64,000 nucleotides of DNA, taken from positions 696,896 through 760,895 of the forward strand of contig JADJQQ010000004.1 of NCBI GenBank assembly GCA_016712625.1. Reading direction: 5' to 3'. The translations under genes were made by a program, and so were the position numbers. Below are positions 8,041-17,139 of this stretch, one piece after another; position 1 is the first letter of the stretch; each line of letters begins with the position of its first letter. The notes beneath the pieces are model-generated. The model saw only the letters and a program-made list of their open reading frames with translations, did no database searches and was not told the DNA's origin. The DNA comes from Candidatus Competibacteraceae bacterium. GTDB lineage: Bacteria > Pseudomonadota > Gammaproteobacteria > Competibacterales > Competibacteraceae.

Positions 8041-8586
8041 ATGGCTACCGTCCTGGTTCCGCTAGCGCAAGGCTGCGAAGAATTGGAGGCTGTTACCATC
8101 ATCGATCTTTTACGTCGCGCCAACGTCAGCGTTGTGGTCGCGGGCTTGGAAGAAGGCCCAGTGACCGCCTCGCGGGGGGTGGTGCTGCTTCCTGAGATCG
8201 CGCTGGATGCGGTGATGGATCGCGATTTCGATGCAGTGGTGCTGCCGGGCGGACTTGGCGGCGCGCAACGCTTGGAAGCTGACCAACGCATTACGGCCTT
8301 GCTGCGGCGGCAAACCGAACAAGGTCGCTACGTGGCCGCCATTTGCGCCGCGCCGCGAGTGCTGGCCAGCGCCGGTTTGTTGAACTATCGGGAAGCCACC
8401 GCCTATCCAGGCATTCTCGATGGCCTTAGCCATATTCGGTTAAGCAGCGCCGCCGTGGTGCGTGATGGCACCTTTATCACCTCGCGCGGGCCTGGCACGG
8501 CAATGGATTTTGCGCTGAGCTTGATCGAAATCCTGTGCGGGCAAAAAACTCGCGATGACGTCGAAGCTGCTTTACAGCGTTCCTGA
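8041..8586 (+). CDS. DJ-1/YajL family protein (class I glutamine amidotransferase-like)
   Basis: 181 residues with the DJ-1/PfpI fold. The nucleophile-elbow cysteine is Cys102 in 'AAICAAPRVLA', and its partner glutamate is in 'GCEELEAV' (residues 11-18). 'VLPGG' (67-71) is the conserved glycine turn. Relatives act as chaperones or deglycases against oxidative and carbonyl stress; the activity of this member is not shown by sequence. An AGGAG site precedes the ATG. It lies 47 bases downstream of the S41 protease gene and may be co-transcribed. Confidence 0.92.
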   Translation: MATVLVPLAQGCEELEAVTIIDLLRRANVSVVVAGLEEGPVTASRGVVLLPEIALDAVMDRDFDAVVLPGGLGGAQRLEADQRITALLRRQTEQGRYVAAICAAPRVLASAGLLNYREATAYPGILDGLSHIRLSSAAVVRDGTFITSRGPGTAMDFALSLIEILCGQKTRDDVEAALQRS

Positions 8587-8633
8587 AACACTCGCGCTTG
8601 CCAATCAAAATCTGGGACAGGTCATCCAAGGCA

Positions 8634-10304
8634 TTAGGGGTCTGTCGGCCAGACCCCCGCCAGCAAGCCGACACCGATGCCGCCGAGCAGCCAAGTCAGC
8701 AACGGCACCTGCCACATATCCTTCGGATAGCCATCGAACCCCAAAATCAAGGCGGCGCTGACGATCAGCGCGGCGGCGACCATCGAATGGAAACTACGGC
8801 GGTTAGCCCGCCGTACCTCACGGCGGAGTTGCTCCATCTCCTGCTTGTGCAATTGCACCACCATCTCGCCGGAATTCGCTTTTTGGAGCAAGCCGTAGAC
8901 CAGATTCGGCAAATCCGGCGTCTGATCGGCCCAACGGGGGATAAAGTGTCGGATTCGACGAAGCACCGCGCACGGTCCGATCCGGTCACGCATCCAGTCT
9001 TCCAGGAAGGGTTTGGCGGTTTTCCACAAATCCAAGTCGGGGTCAAGCTGGCGGCCCAGTCCCTCGATATTGAGCAACGTCTTTTGTAGTAGCACCAATT
9101 GCGGCTGTACTTCCATGTTAAAACGGCGAGCAGTTTGAAACAGCGCCAATAAAAATCCCCCAAAGGATATCTCTTTGAGGGGCCGATCAAAAATCGGTTC
9201 CGACACCGTGCGGATGGCCGACTCAAACTCATCGACTCGGGTCTCCGCCGGCACCCAGCCGGATTCGATGTGCAATTCCGCCACCCGCCGATAATCGCGG
9301 TGGAAAAAGGCCAGAAAGTTCTCGGCCAAATAGTGCTGGTCAGTGGGACTGAGCGTGCCGATGATGCCAAAATCCACGGCAATGTAACGCGGATCCGCGG
9401 GGTCTTCGGCATTGACGAAGATATTGCCAGGATGCATATCGGCGTGAAAGAAACTGTCGCGGAATACTTGGGTGAAAAACACCACGACTCCCCGCTCCGA
9501 CAGCTTTTTGAGATCCACATCGCGGCGGCGCAATTCGGCGATATCGCCCACCGGAATGCCGTAAATCCGCTCCATAACCAGCACATTGCGCCGGGTCTCC
9601 GCCCAGAACACTTCAGGCACATACAGGATCGGCGAATCTTGGAAATTGTGCCGCAACTGGCTGGCGTTGGCCGCTTCGCGTACTAAATCCAGTTCGTCGA
9701 AAATCGTTTTTTCATATTCCGCCACCACTTCGACCGGCCGTAGCCGCCGGCCTTCCTTCCAATAACGTTGCGCCAGATTGGCAACGATATACAGCAGTTC
9801 AACATCGCGGCGGATCACTTTCTGAACATCCGGCCGCAGCACCTTGACCACTACTTCGCGGCCGTTGTGCAACCGAGCGGCATGGACTTGGGCGATCGAC
9901 GCCGAAGCCAGCGGTTGAAAACCAAAATCCTCGAATATGACCGCTAACGGCTGGCTGTAGGCCCTTTCGATGATCTCGCGCGCCTGTTCTCCGGGAAACG
10001 GCGGCACTTGATCTTGCAACTTGGCCAGTTCCAGGGCGATGTCGTCTGGCAACAGGTCGCGACGGGTCGATAACATCTGGCCAAATTTGACAAAAATCGG
10101 CCCTAAATCTTCCAGCGCCAAACGGATTCGAGCCCCGCGGGAGAGGTCGGATTGTTGGCGGGGTAGCCAATTCCAAGGCAGGACATGGCGCAGAAATCCG
10201 ATGGGTCGAAACAGATGGGTGGCGAGAATGATGTCGTCCAAACCGTGGCGCACTAGAACGCGATTGATGTGCAACAGCCGAAAGAGCTGGGCGGGGCCAA
10301 ACAT
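8634..10304 (-). CDS. ubiB: Ubiquinone biosynthesis protein UbiB (ABC1/ADCK atypical kinase-like)
   Basis: 556 residues. The family KxGQ motif (FVKFGQMLSTRRDLLP) lies near the N-terminus. 'SIAQVHAA' and the kinase-like loop 'HADMHPGNIFV' with 'AVDFGIIG' follow. Two C-terminal hydrophobic helices ('AALIVSAALILGF', 'LLTWLLGGIGVGLLAGV') anchor it in the inner membrane. UbiB-type ATPases are needed for coenzyme Q assembly, probably by moving prenylated intermediates out of the bilayer. It closes the minus-strand group ubiE-ubiJ-ubiB, the same order as in E. coli, 28 bases after ubiJ. Confidence 0.97.
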   Translation of the reverse strand: MFGPAQLFRLLHINRVLVRHGLDDIILATHLFRPIGFLRHVLPWNWLPRQQSDLSRGARIRLALEDLGPIFVKFGQMLSTRRDLLPDDIALELAKLQDQVPPFPGEQAREIIERAYSQPLAVIFEDFGFQPLASASIAQVHAARLHNGREVVVKVLRPDVQKVIRRDVELLYIVANLAQRYWKEGRRLRPVEVVAEYEKTIFDELDLVREAANASQLRHNFQDSPILYVPEVFWAETRRNVLVMERIYGIPVGDIAELRRRDVDLKKLSERGVVVFFTQVFRDSFFHADMHPGNIFVNAEDPADPRYIAVDFGIIGTLSPTDQHYLAENFLAFFHRDYRRVAELHIESGWVPAETRVDEFESAIRTVSEPIFDRPLKEISFGGFLLALFQTARRFNMEVQPQLVLLQKTLLNIEGLGRQLDPDLDLWKTAKPFLEDWMRDRIGPCAVLRRIRHFIPRWADQTPDLPNLVYGLLQKANSGEMVVQLHKQEMEQLRREVRRANRRSFHSMVAAALIVSAALILGFDGYPKDMWQVPLLTWLLGGIGVGLLAGVWPTDP

Positions 10305-10332
10305 GCAGTCAACGCCTTAAACAGAGATCAAT

Positions 10333-10941
10333 TTAGGTTGAATCAGTTGCCAAGCCCCGCCGCAGGCGTTCGACTCGAACCGTTAACCGGTCAGCGTCCT
10401 CGCGCAGGGTATCCACGGCGCTCAGGAAATGTTCGACCGCATGGCGGGGAGGCAACGCCCGTAATTCTTGTTGGAGATATTCAGTCCCATCGCGCGACAA
10501 CGTAGCAGCGGCGCGCCGGCTCCAACCGCGCAAACTTCGCCAACTGCTACCCACTTGATGAGCGGCGGCGTCACCGATCAGCCGTGAAAGTTGCTCTTCC
10601 CAGTCGATATCCATTTGCGTCAGGATCGCTTGAAACTCTCGGCCGACATCGGCGTCGCCCTCAATGGTCAGACCGGCGTCGATGGCACGGTCACGACGCC
10701 ATCCCCGCAGCAGCGCTGGCAAGGTGCCGCGAATGGATACTGATGGCTCGCCTTCATACCGTTCCACCACTCGAATCTCCCCGGCGCTGGGCAGTAGATA
10801 AACAGTCTGGCCAAAGCCCTCCAGCTCGACGACAATCACCTTGCCCTCCAATGCCGCCAAGCGTGGCGGAATTTCGGGATCAAGCCGCAAGTAATAATTG
10901 AACGCAGCCTGCAAACCAGTCATAAGGACAGCGGGCGTCAC
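10333..10941 (-). CDS. ubiJ: Ubiquinone biosynthesis accessory factor UbiJ
   Basis: 202 residues. The N-terminal SCP2-like lipid-binding fold covers about 15-110 ('LEGKVIVVELEGFGQTVYLLP', 'EGDADVGREFQAIL'). A helical C-terminus includes the 'DWEEQLSRLIGDAAAHQVG' segment typical of UbiJ and a final coiled region. UbiJ with UbiK scaffolds the soluble Q-biosynthesis complex and binds the octaprenyl tail. It lies between ubiE and ubiB on the same strand, the conserved order; the 67-base gap to ubiE is small. Confidence 0.93.
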   Translation of the reverse strand: MTPAVLMTGLQAAFNYYLRLDPEIPPRLAALEGKVIVVELEGFGQTVYLLPSAGEIRVVERYEGEPSVSIRGTLPALLRGWRRDRAIDAGLTIEGDADVGREFQAILTQMDIDWEEQLSRLIGDAAAHQVGSSWRSLRGWSRRAAATLSRDGTEYLQQELRALPPRHAVEHFLSAVDTLREDADRLTVRVERLRRGLATDST

Positions 10942-11008
10942 GCGAAAACCCCCTAACTAGCCGTACTGCTCGATTTTGCCTCCACAAAGACGATGGTCTC
11001 TGTGGAAA

Positions 11009-11758
11009 TTAGAACTTGTAACCCCGATGCACGGTGACGATACCGCCAGTCAGATTGAAATACTGACAGCGCTCGAAACCGGCAATTTCCATCATCTCCA
11101 ACAAGGCTTCCTGCGTTGGATGCATACGGATCGATTCGGCCAAATAACGATAGCTATCGGCATCCTTGGCAATCAGTTTCCCCAAAATCGGGAGCACCGA
11201 GAATGAATAAAGGTCATATACCGGTTTCAAACCCGGCAGGACCGGGTGGGAAAATTCCAGAATCACTACTCGCCCGCCCGGTTTGAGCGCGGCGCACATG
11301 GCGGCCAACGCCCGCTCCTTGTAGGTGACGTTGCGTAATCCGAAGGCAATGATAATGCAATCGAAGGTATTGTCAGGAAAAGGTAATCGCTCCGCGTCAG
11401 CCCGCGCGTAGCTGATATTGCCCACCGCGCCTTGATCGACCAACCGCCGCCGGCCTTCATTCAACATGCTGGCGTTGATATCGGACAAGACCACCAGCCC
11501 TCCCGGCCCTACCAGCGGCAGTAGTCGACTGCTCAGATCGCCGGTGCCCCCGGCCAGATCCAGCACCTTTTCTCCAGCCCGCACCCCGCTGAGGCTGATC
11601 GCAAACCGTTTCCACACCCTGTGTACGCCCAACGACATCAAATCATTCATTAGATCGTACTTGTCGGCCACCGAATCAAACACGCTGGCGACCTTATGGG
11701 CTTTTTCAGCAGCGGCGACCTTCTGGTAGCCAAAATGGGTGGTTTCAGGTTGCTCCAT
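11009..11758 (-). CDS. ubiE: Demethylmenaquinol/2-methoxy-6-polyprenyl-1,4-benzoquinol methylase UbiE
   Basis: SAM-dependent C-methyltransferase of ubiquinone (and menaquinone) synthesis. 249 residues. 'FDSVADKYDLMNDLMSLGVHRVWKR' is the UbiE signature, 'VLDLAGGTGDL' is motif I binding SAM, and 'AFGLRNVTYKERAL' is the second UbiE signature. It is first of the ubiE-ubiJ-ubiB group; the DUF971 gene lies 34 bases upstream on the same strand. Intact. Confidence 0.98.
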   Translation of the reverse strand: MEQPETTHFGYQKVAAAEKAHKVASVFDSVADKYDLMNDLMSLGVHRVWKRFAISLSGVRAGEKVLDLAGGTGDLSSRLLPLVGPGGLVVLSDINASMLNEGRRRLVDQGAVGNISYARADAERLPFPDNTFDCIIIAFGLRNVTYKERALAAMCAALKPGGRVVILEFSHPVLPGLKPVYDLYSFSVLPILGKLIAKDADSYRYLAESIRMHPTQEALLEMMEIAGFERCQYFNLTGGIVTVHRGYKF

Positions 11759-11792
11759 CGCTTTGCAAACTCCTCACGCCCACAGGCGGCGG

Positions 11793-12149
11793 TCAGGCGC
11801 GACGCTGGTAGCCAGCATCGGCCAAGCGGCGCAGGTAATCTTGCCAGTTATTCGCTTGATTCTTGCCCAGATCATACAGGACGTTCCAGGAATACAGGCC
11901 GGTAGCATGGCCGTCGTCGAAAACGAGTCGAACCGCATAGTGGCCAATGGGTTCGATGGCGCTGATATTCACCGTTTCTTTACCAGTCACCAGTGTCTCG
12001 GTGCCTGGCCCATGGCCCCGAACCTCGGCCGATGGCGAAAAGACGCGCAGGTACTCGCAGGGCAATTGAAAATGGGCGCCATCCTCAAAATTCACTTCGA
12101 GTAGCCGGGAGTTCTGGTGTAATTTGATTTCGGTCGGATGGATACTCAT
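11793..12149 (-). CDS. DUF971 protein (gamma-butyrobetaine hydroxylase-like N-terminal domain)
   Basis: 118 residues. Family features are 'HPTEIKLHQNSRLLEVNFEDG..F.LPCEYLRVFSPSAEVRGHG', then 'VNISAIEPIGHYAVRLVFDDGHATGLYSWNVLYDLG', with the terminal 'NWQDYLRRL'. Similar domains occur as the N-terminus of gamma-butyrobetaine hydroxylases and as stand-alone proteins implicated in Fe-S or metal handling. It follows hslU by 8 bases, a linkage seen in Pseudomonas and other gammaproteobacteria. Precise function is not established. Confidence 0.9.
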   Translation of the reverse strand: MSIHPTEIKLHQNSRLLEVNFEDGAHFQLPCEYLRVFSPSAEVRGHGPGTETLVTGKETVNISAIEPIGHYAVRLVFDDGHATGLYSWNVLYDLGKNQANNWQDYLRRLADAGYQRRA

Positions 12150-12157
12150 GGCTTGCC

Positions 12158-13492
12158 TTATAAAATATAACGGGTCAAATCTTCATCCTTGATCAATTCG
12201 CCCAAGTGGGCATCGACATAGGCGCGATCCACCACCACGGCTTGACCGGCGCGATCCGGCGCTTCAAAAGAAATGGATTCCAGCAATCGCTCCATCACCG
12301 TATGCAGCCGACGAGCTCCGATGTTTTCGGTACGCTCGTTGACATGGCAGGCGACCTCCGCGAGGCGTTGAACGCCATCAGGCGCAAACTCCAATTTCAC
12401 GTCCTCGGTGCCCAACAAGGACGCATATTGCTCCGTCAAGGAGGCATCCGGCTCGGTCAAAATCCGCACAAAATCCTCCGTGCTCAGTGCGTTCAGTTCG
12501 ACTCGGATCGGCAATCGACCCTGCAATTCGGGAATCAAGTCAGAGGGTTTGGCCAGATGAAAAGCGCCAGACGCAATGAACAGAATGTGGTCGCTGCGCA
12601 CCATGCCATACTTGGTGGAAACGGTGCAGCCTTCCACTAACGGCAACAGGTCGCGTTGCACGCCTTCGCGCGATACGTCAGGGCCGCCGTACTCGCCGCG
12701 CTTGGCCACCTTGTCGATTTCATCAATGAAGACGATCCCGTTTTGCTCAACGGCCGTCAGCGCCTTCAGCTTGAGTTCTTCTTCATTAATCATCTTCCCC
12801 GCCTCTTCCTCCTGCAGCAGTTTCAACGCATCCTTGACTTTAAGCTTGCGGCTGCGAGTTCGGTTGCTGCTCAGATTCTGAAACAGACTCTGCAATTGAT
12901 TGGTCATTTCCTCCATGCCGGGCGGGGCCATGATTTCGACCCCCACCGGCCGTACCGAGATTTCGATTTCGATCTCTCGATCGTCCAGATCGCCGTTTTG
13001 CAGTCGCTCTCTCATCTTCTGGCGCGTGGTGGAGTGATCCGATGGCGGCGGCTCGTTAGCGAAGCCGACGCTGCGCGGACGCGGCAACAACACATCCAGC
13101 ACCCGGTCCAGGGCGGCGTCTTCAGCGCGATGACGCACTTTTTGCATCTCCTCCTCGCGCACCATTTTTACCGCACTGTCCATCAAGTCGCGAATAATGG
13201 ATTCAACATCGCGACCGACATAGCCTACTTCGGTGAACTTGGTCGCTTCGACCTTGATGAAAGGCGCATTGGCCAACTTGGCCAAACGGCGGGCGATTTC
13301 CGTCTTGCCGACGCCGGTCGGGCCGATCATCAGAATATTCTTGGGCGTGATCTCGTTACTGAGGTCTGGGCTAACCCGCAGCCGTCGCCAACGGTTGCGC
13401 AAAGCGATCGCCACAGCGCGCTTGGCGGCCTCCTGGCCGATGATGTGCTTGTTCAGTTCTTGGGCGATTTCTCGGGGAGTCATATCCGACAT
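12158..13492 (-). CDS. hslU: ATP-dependent protease ATPase subunit HslU (ClpY)
   Basis: AAA+ unfoldase that feeds substrates to the HslV peptidase in a heat-shock protease. The Walker A motif is GPTGVGKT, the pore loop is 'GYVGRDVESIIRDL', the Walker B 'GIVFIDEIDKVA', and the sensor 2 region 'TENIGARRLHTVMERLLE'. The terminal 'DLTRYIL' tail is the segment that docks into HslV. The frame is open to 13516, but homologues begin MS(E/D)MTPREI, so the ATG at 13492 (444 aa) is chosen. It lies 66 bases after hslV. Confidence 0.97.
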   Translation of the reverse strand: MSDMTPREIAQELNKHIIGQEAAKRAVAIALRNRWRRLRVSPDLSNEITPKNILMIGPTGVGKTEIARRLAKLANAPFIKVEATKFTEVGYVGRDVESIIRDLMDSAVKMVREEEMQKVRHRAEDAALDRVLDVLLPRPRSVGFANEPPPSDHSTTRQKMRERLQNGDLDDREIEIEISVRPVGVEIMAPPGMEEMTNQLQSLFQNLSSNRTRSRKLKVKDALKLLQEEEAGKMINEEELKLKALTAVEQNGIVFIDEIDKVAKRGEYGGPDVSREGVQRDLLPLVEGCTVSTKYGMVRSDHILFIASGAFHLAKPSDLIPELQGRLPIRVELNALSTEDFVRILTEPDASLTEQYASLLGTEDVKLEFAPDGVQRLAEVACHVNERTENIGARRLHTVMERLLESISFEAPDRAGQAVVVDRAYVDAHLGELIKDEDLTRYIL

Positions 13493-13558
13493 AACGAGGC
13501 TACCATCTGAGGTCAAAGCGAAAACAGGACGGCGGATACGCCGATCTCCAATACCAGA

Positions 13559-14101
13559 TCACGCACCCGCCAGTTCTTCAAAAGTCAGATTTTCGTTCGT
13601 GTATATGCAGATGCTGGCGGCAATTTTCAAGGCCTGCTCGACGATGGTTCGCGCATCAAGTTCAGTATGCTCCAACAACGCCCACGCCGCCGCTTGCGCG
13701 TAAGCTCCGCCAGAACCGATGGCGGCTAACTCACGTTCTGGCTCGATCACGTCGCCATTGCCAGACAAAATCAGCGTGGTGCCAAGATCAGCGACAATCA
13801 ACAACGCTTCCAGCCGTCGCAACATTCGGTCGGTGCGCCAATCCTTGGCCATTTCCACCGCGGCGCGAGTGAGATTACCGCCATGTTTTTCCAGTTTGCC
13901 TTCAAAGCGCTCAAACAGGGTAAAGGCATCGGCGGTGCCCCCCGCAAAGCCAGCGATCACCTTGTTTTGGTACAAACGCCGCACCTTGCGGGCATTGCCC
14001 TTCATGACGGTATTACCCAAGGTGACTTGGCCGTCGCCGCCGATAGTGACTCGGCCGTGGCGGCGTACCGCCAAAACCGTGGTGCCATGCATTGCTTCCA
14101 T
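13559..14101 (-). CDS. hslV: ATP-dependent protease peptidase subunit HslV (ClpQ)
   Basis: N-terminal-threonine peptidase related to the proteasome beta subunit. 180 residues. 'MEAMHGTTVLAVRRHGRVTIGGDGQVTLGNTVMKG' contains the short propeptide; after its removal Thr7 becomes the nucleophile. 'GFAGGTADAFTLFERFE' and 'GSGGAYAQAAAWAL' are typical. hslU follows directly, so they form an operon. I looked for a sigma-32 heat-shock promoter in the 100 bases upstream and did not find a good match. Confidence 0.97.
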   Translation of the reverse strand: MEAMHGTTVLAVRRHGRVTIGGDGQVTLGNTVMKGNARKVRRLYQNKVIAGFAGGTADAFTLFERFEGKLEKHGGNLTRAAVEMAKDWRTDRMLRRLEALLIVADLGTTLILSGNGDVIEPERELAAIGSGGAYAQAAAWALLEHTELDARTIVEQALKIAASICIYTNENLTFEELAGA

Positions 14102-14552
14102 CGAAACGCCTCGTACTTTTACGGAGAATTGTACACGAGAAAATCATTCGGATTTGCCGGGAGTCGCTCCTTGCCGCCGCCAGGCAAAAAGAAGCCCCGG
14201 TTACAAGGGGGAATGAAACCGGGGCGAATGTGATATCCGATCTTGCTGATCGGACATAGCCCGCTCAGGGAGGGAAGCGGACAGGCGTAAGGGCTTACGC
14301 TTACTGCTTAAGATAGGGACAACCACAAAAAGTTCAATGGGACTCAAGTCACCTTTTGGTTAAAAATATTGGCAAGCCGCCTTTTTGGTGGGAGTAATTT
14401 CTTGGACATTGGCTTTTCAAATCGACGCCCGATCACGCGGCAACGCGACTACCGAATGTAAGCATTGTGGGTAACTAGTCGATTAAAGCGAGAATCAAGT
14501 CCCTTTGAATACCATTAAGAAATTGTGTAAATTGGCCGTTACTCAGAAAACA
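14102..14552. other. Intergenic region between hslV and rimO with inverted repeats
   Basis: No gene seen. Two symmetrical elements occur. GCCCCGGTT (about 14193) pairs with AACCGGGGC (about 14216) around a 15-base loop. The tight inverted repeat GCGTAAG-GG-CTTACGC is at 14285-14300. The region must hold the hslVU promoter (reading left) and the end of rimO transcription; neither element is followed by a clear T-run in either direction, so I do not call a terminator. Confidence 0.4.
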
Positions 14553-15869
14553 TTAAAACCGTTCCGCATATAAATCATGCTCGTCGGCATCCACAACCCG
14601 CACCTTGGCAAACTCACCCACCGGGAGGTTTGCCGCCTTTTGGATGTACACCACCCCATCGATTTCCGGCGCATCCGCGGTAGATCGCCCGATCACATCA
14701 CCTTCCTCGTCAATACAATCCACCAGCACCGTCAAAATCCGGCCAATTTTCTCTTTCAAGCGTCTGGCGCTGATTGTCGCCTGTAGCGCCATCAAGCGCG
14801 CTTGCCGCTCCTGTTTGACCTCCTCCGGCACCGGATCGGGCAACTGGTTGGCGGGGGCTCCTTCCACGGGCGAGTAGCTAAAACAGCCGACACGATCTAG
14901 CTCCGCTTCCGCAAGGAACTCCAGCAATCGCGTGAAATCTTGTTCGGTCTCACCCGGAAAACCGACGATAAAGGTGCTGCGCAGGGTCAAATCCGGGCAA
15001 ATTTCCCGCCAGCGGCGAATGCGCTCCAAAGCACTGCCGGCATTGGCTGGCCGCCTCATCGCTTTCAAAATTCGGGGGCTGGCGTGTTGCAGCGGCACGT
15101 CAAGATAGGGGAGCAGCTTGTTTTCCGCCATCAGCGGTATCAGCTCATCCACATGAGGATAAGGATACACATAATGCAAACGCACCCATGCCCCCAGCCC
15201 AGCTAGAGCCGCCGCCAGCGCGGTCAAGTGCGTTTTGAGGGGACGGCCATTCCAAAAACCGGTGCGATAGCGCACATCGACCCCATAAGCACTGGTATCC
15301 TGAGAAATAATCAGCAATTCCTTGACACCAGATCGAACCAGAATTTCCGCCTCTTGCAGCACCTCGCCCACCGGTCGGCTGACCAAATCGCCGCGCAATT
15401 GCGGGATGACGCAGAAAGCGCACCGATGGTTGCAGCCCTCGGAAATTTTCAGATAGGCGTAATGGCGTGGCGTCAGTTTAATTCCTTGCGGTGGTAACAA
15501 ATCCAAGAAAGGATCGTGCGGTCGCGGTAAATGGGTATGAACAGCCGCCAGCACATCCTCGCAGGCGTGCGGCCCGGTCACAGCCAGCACGCTAGGGTGT
15601 AAGTCCCGCACCACGCTGCCTTTCGCGCCCAGACAACCAGTCACGATGACCTTACCATTCTCGGCCAGCGCCTCGCCGATGGCCTCCAGCGATTCGGTGA
15701 CTGCCGCATCGATAAATCCGCAGGTGTTGACCACCACCAAATCGGCGGCCTCGTAGGTCGGCACAACCCCATAACCCTCCGCGCGCAATCGGGTCAGAAT
15801 TTGCTCGGAGTCGACCAAAGCTTTGGGACAGCCGAGACTGACAAAGCCGATTTTCGGTTCGTGATTCAT
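14553..15869 (-). CDS. rimO: Ribosomal protein S12 methylthiotransferase RimO
   Basis: Radical-SAM enzyme adding a methylthio group to the conserved Asp of ribosomal protein S12. The UPF0004 N-terminal domain has the three Fe-S cysteines, starting with 'FVSLGCPKALVDSE' and 'VVNTCGFIDAA'. The radical-SAM motif CNHRCAFC follows, and a C-terminal TRAM-like domain is present ('VDCIDEEGDVIGRSTADAPEIDGVVYI'). The frame extends to 15953, but homologues begin just before 'KIGFVSLGCPKA'; the ATG at 15869 gives the usual 438 residues. Single gene. Confidence 0.95.
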   Translation of the reverse strand: MNHEPKIGFVSLGCPKALVDSEQILTRLRAEGYGVVPTYEAADLVVVNTCGFIDAAVTESLEAIGEALAENGKVIVTGCLGAKGSVVRDLHPSVLAVTGPHACEDVLAAVHTHLPRPHDPFLDLLPPQGIKLTPRHYAYLKISEGCNHRCAFCVIPQLRGDLVSRPVGEVLQEAEILVRSGVKELLIISQDTSAYGVDVRYRTGFWNGRPLKTHLTALAAALAGLGAWVRLHYVYPYPHVDELIPLMAENKLLPYLDVPLQHASPRILKAMRRPANAGSALERIRRWREICPDLTLRSTFIVGFPGETEQDFTRLLEFLAEAELDRVGCFSYSPVEGAPANQLPDPVPEEVKQERQARLMALQATISARRLKEKIGRILTVLVDCIDEEGDVIGRSTADAPEIDGVVYIQKAANLPVGEFAKVRVVDADEHDLYAERF

Positions 15870-16081
15870 CAAAATTTCCATGGGCGCTGGAACAGACAAG
15901 CCAAAATTCAGGCGGATGCCAAATTCATTCGGTACTGGCGGATCGAAACCCAATCTTGCAGGTTAGTCCCGAAACTCGATATATTATGCAGTTTACAGCC
16001 TATAAGGCATACATCCCCACGCGCCGGTAACCGCGCGTCCCGGACCTGGTTAATCGCATTATTGGGAAGGTTTGACCCACC

Positions 16082-16325
16082 ATGAAGAAAGGCATTCATC
16101 CGGATTATCGCGAAGTGGTATTCCAGGATATTTCCACCGACTTTTCATTTCTCACTCGCTCTACCATCAGCACCAAAGAAAAAATCACTTGGACCGATGG
16201 TAAGGAATATCCCTTGGTGAAAGTAGAAGTCTCCAGCCACTCTCATCCTTTCTACACCGGCAAGCAAAAATAGTGGATACCGCGGGCCGGGTGGATCGCT
16301 TCCGCCGTAAATATGGCCTGAACTA
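16082..16325 (+). CDS. rpmE2: 50S ribosomal protein L31 type B, frameshifted near its end
   Basis: Zinc-independent (C-minus) L31. 'MKKGIHPDYREVVFQD' and 'YPLVKVEVSSHSHPFYTGKQK' are diagnostic and no CxxC is present. The frame stops at TAG 16271-16273 after 63 residues. The missing family tail 'VDTAGRVDRFRRKYGLN' is intact in the -1 frame from 16274 to TAA at 16323-16325. One extra A in the AAAAA run at about 16267 would restore 'GKQKIVDTAGRV', giving the usual length near 80. This is most simply a one-base error or deletion in a homopolymer; a programmed slip is less likely. Confidence 0.9.
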
Positions 16326-16428
16326 AATAGCCCAAAAGATCATTCTCAAGCAACCCTGTGCCACCCGTTGCCGGCGTAACGGGAACAGGGCTTCACGATT
16401 TTTCTGGACGCATTCGCCTAATTATCTG

Positions 16429-16644
16429 TTACCTATTAGATACTCCAGCCTGTTTGAGCAGCCATTGGGCATAACGGATTGGAATGGCGCCAGCCGCCGC
16501 ACTGGGGCTGACTTTCTTTACCGTATTCTCCAGATCACTGGCTTGAGCTTCCGCGAGCGTAATAACGCCAGCAGAAATACCACTACCACTTGCGCCAGGC
16601 GGGCGTAAGAACCAGCCTTCATTCTCTCCGTCATCGCGAACCAT
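16429..16644 (-). CDS. Possible small hypothetical protein, 71 aa
   Basis: A 71-codon frame beginning 15 bases downstream of the greA stop on the same strand, so it could be the last gene of the carA-carB-greA run. The first half is Gly/Ser-rich ('PPGASGSGISAG'), the second looks helical ('AIPIRYAQWLLKQAG'). No motif or family was recognised and the ribosome site is weak (GGATCG). It could equally be non-coding. Confidence 0.3.
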   Translation of the reverse strand: MVRDDGENEGWFLRPPGASGSGISAGVITLAEAQASDLENTVKKVSPSAAAGAIPIRYAQWLLKQAGVSNR

Positions 16645-16659
16645 GGCGATCCAACGATT

Positions 16660-17139
16660 TTAGATATAGTGCACCTCAACGATTTCATAGCTCTTTAAGC
16701 CGCCTGGGGTCTGAACGTCGACGACATCACCAACCAGTTTGCCAATCAAGGCACGGGCTATCGGCGAATTGAAGGAAATTTTAGCTTCTTTAATATTCGC
16801 TTCATCCTCGCCCACAATTTGATAGCGCCTCTCCTCCTCGCTCTCTTCCTCGTTTAACAACACCGTACAGCCAAAGACGACTCGATCTGAAGACGGCAGC
16901 GTGGTCACATCGATAATTTGGGCATTCGCCAGCTTGTTTTCGATCTCGGCTATGCGCCCTTCAGTAAAACTTTGCTGTTCGCGGGCCGCGTGATACTCCG
17001 CGTTTTCCTTCAAATCGCCATGCGCGCGGGCCTCGGCGATGGCCGTGATAATTCGAGGCCGCGCCACGGTTTTCAATTCTTGCAGTTCCGCCCGTAATTT
17101 TGCGGCGCCAGCGACGGTCATCGGTACCCTTGTGCTCAT
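16660..17139 (-). CDS. greA: Transcription elongation factor GreA
   Basis: Stimulates cleavage of backtracked RNA in stalled RNA polymerase. 159 residues: an N-terminal coiled coil (about 1-75) with the acidic tip 'GDLKENAEYHAAREQQSF' that enters the secondary channel, then the globular C-terminal domain 'GCTVLLNEEESEEERRYQIVGEDEA'...'SPIARALIGKLVGD'. The start at 17139 makes an ATGA overlap with the carB stop and gives the standard length; a longer frame to 17172 is unlikely. carA-carB-greA is the conserved gammaproteobacterial order. Confidence 0.97.
   Translation of the reverse strand: MSTRVPMTVAGAAKLRAELQELKTVARPRIITAIAEARAHGDLKENAEYHAAREQQSFTEGRIAEIENKLANAQIIDVTTLPSSDRVVFGCTVLLNEEESEEERRYQIVGEDEANIKEAKISFNSPIARALIGKLVGDVVDVQTPGGLKSYEIVEVHYI

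Noticed and set aside
14102..14200. Sigma-32 heat-shock promoter for hslVU
   Set aside because: No CTTGAAA/CCCAT pair at suitable spacing could be found upstream of hslV.
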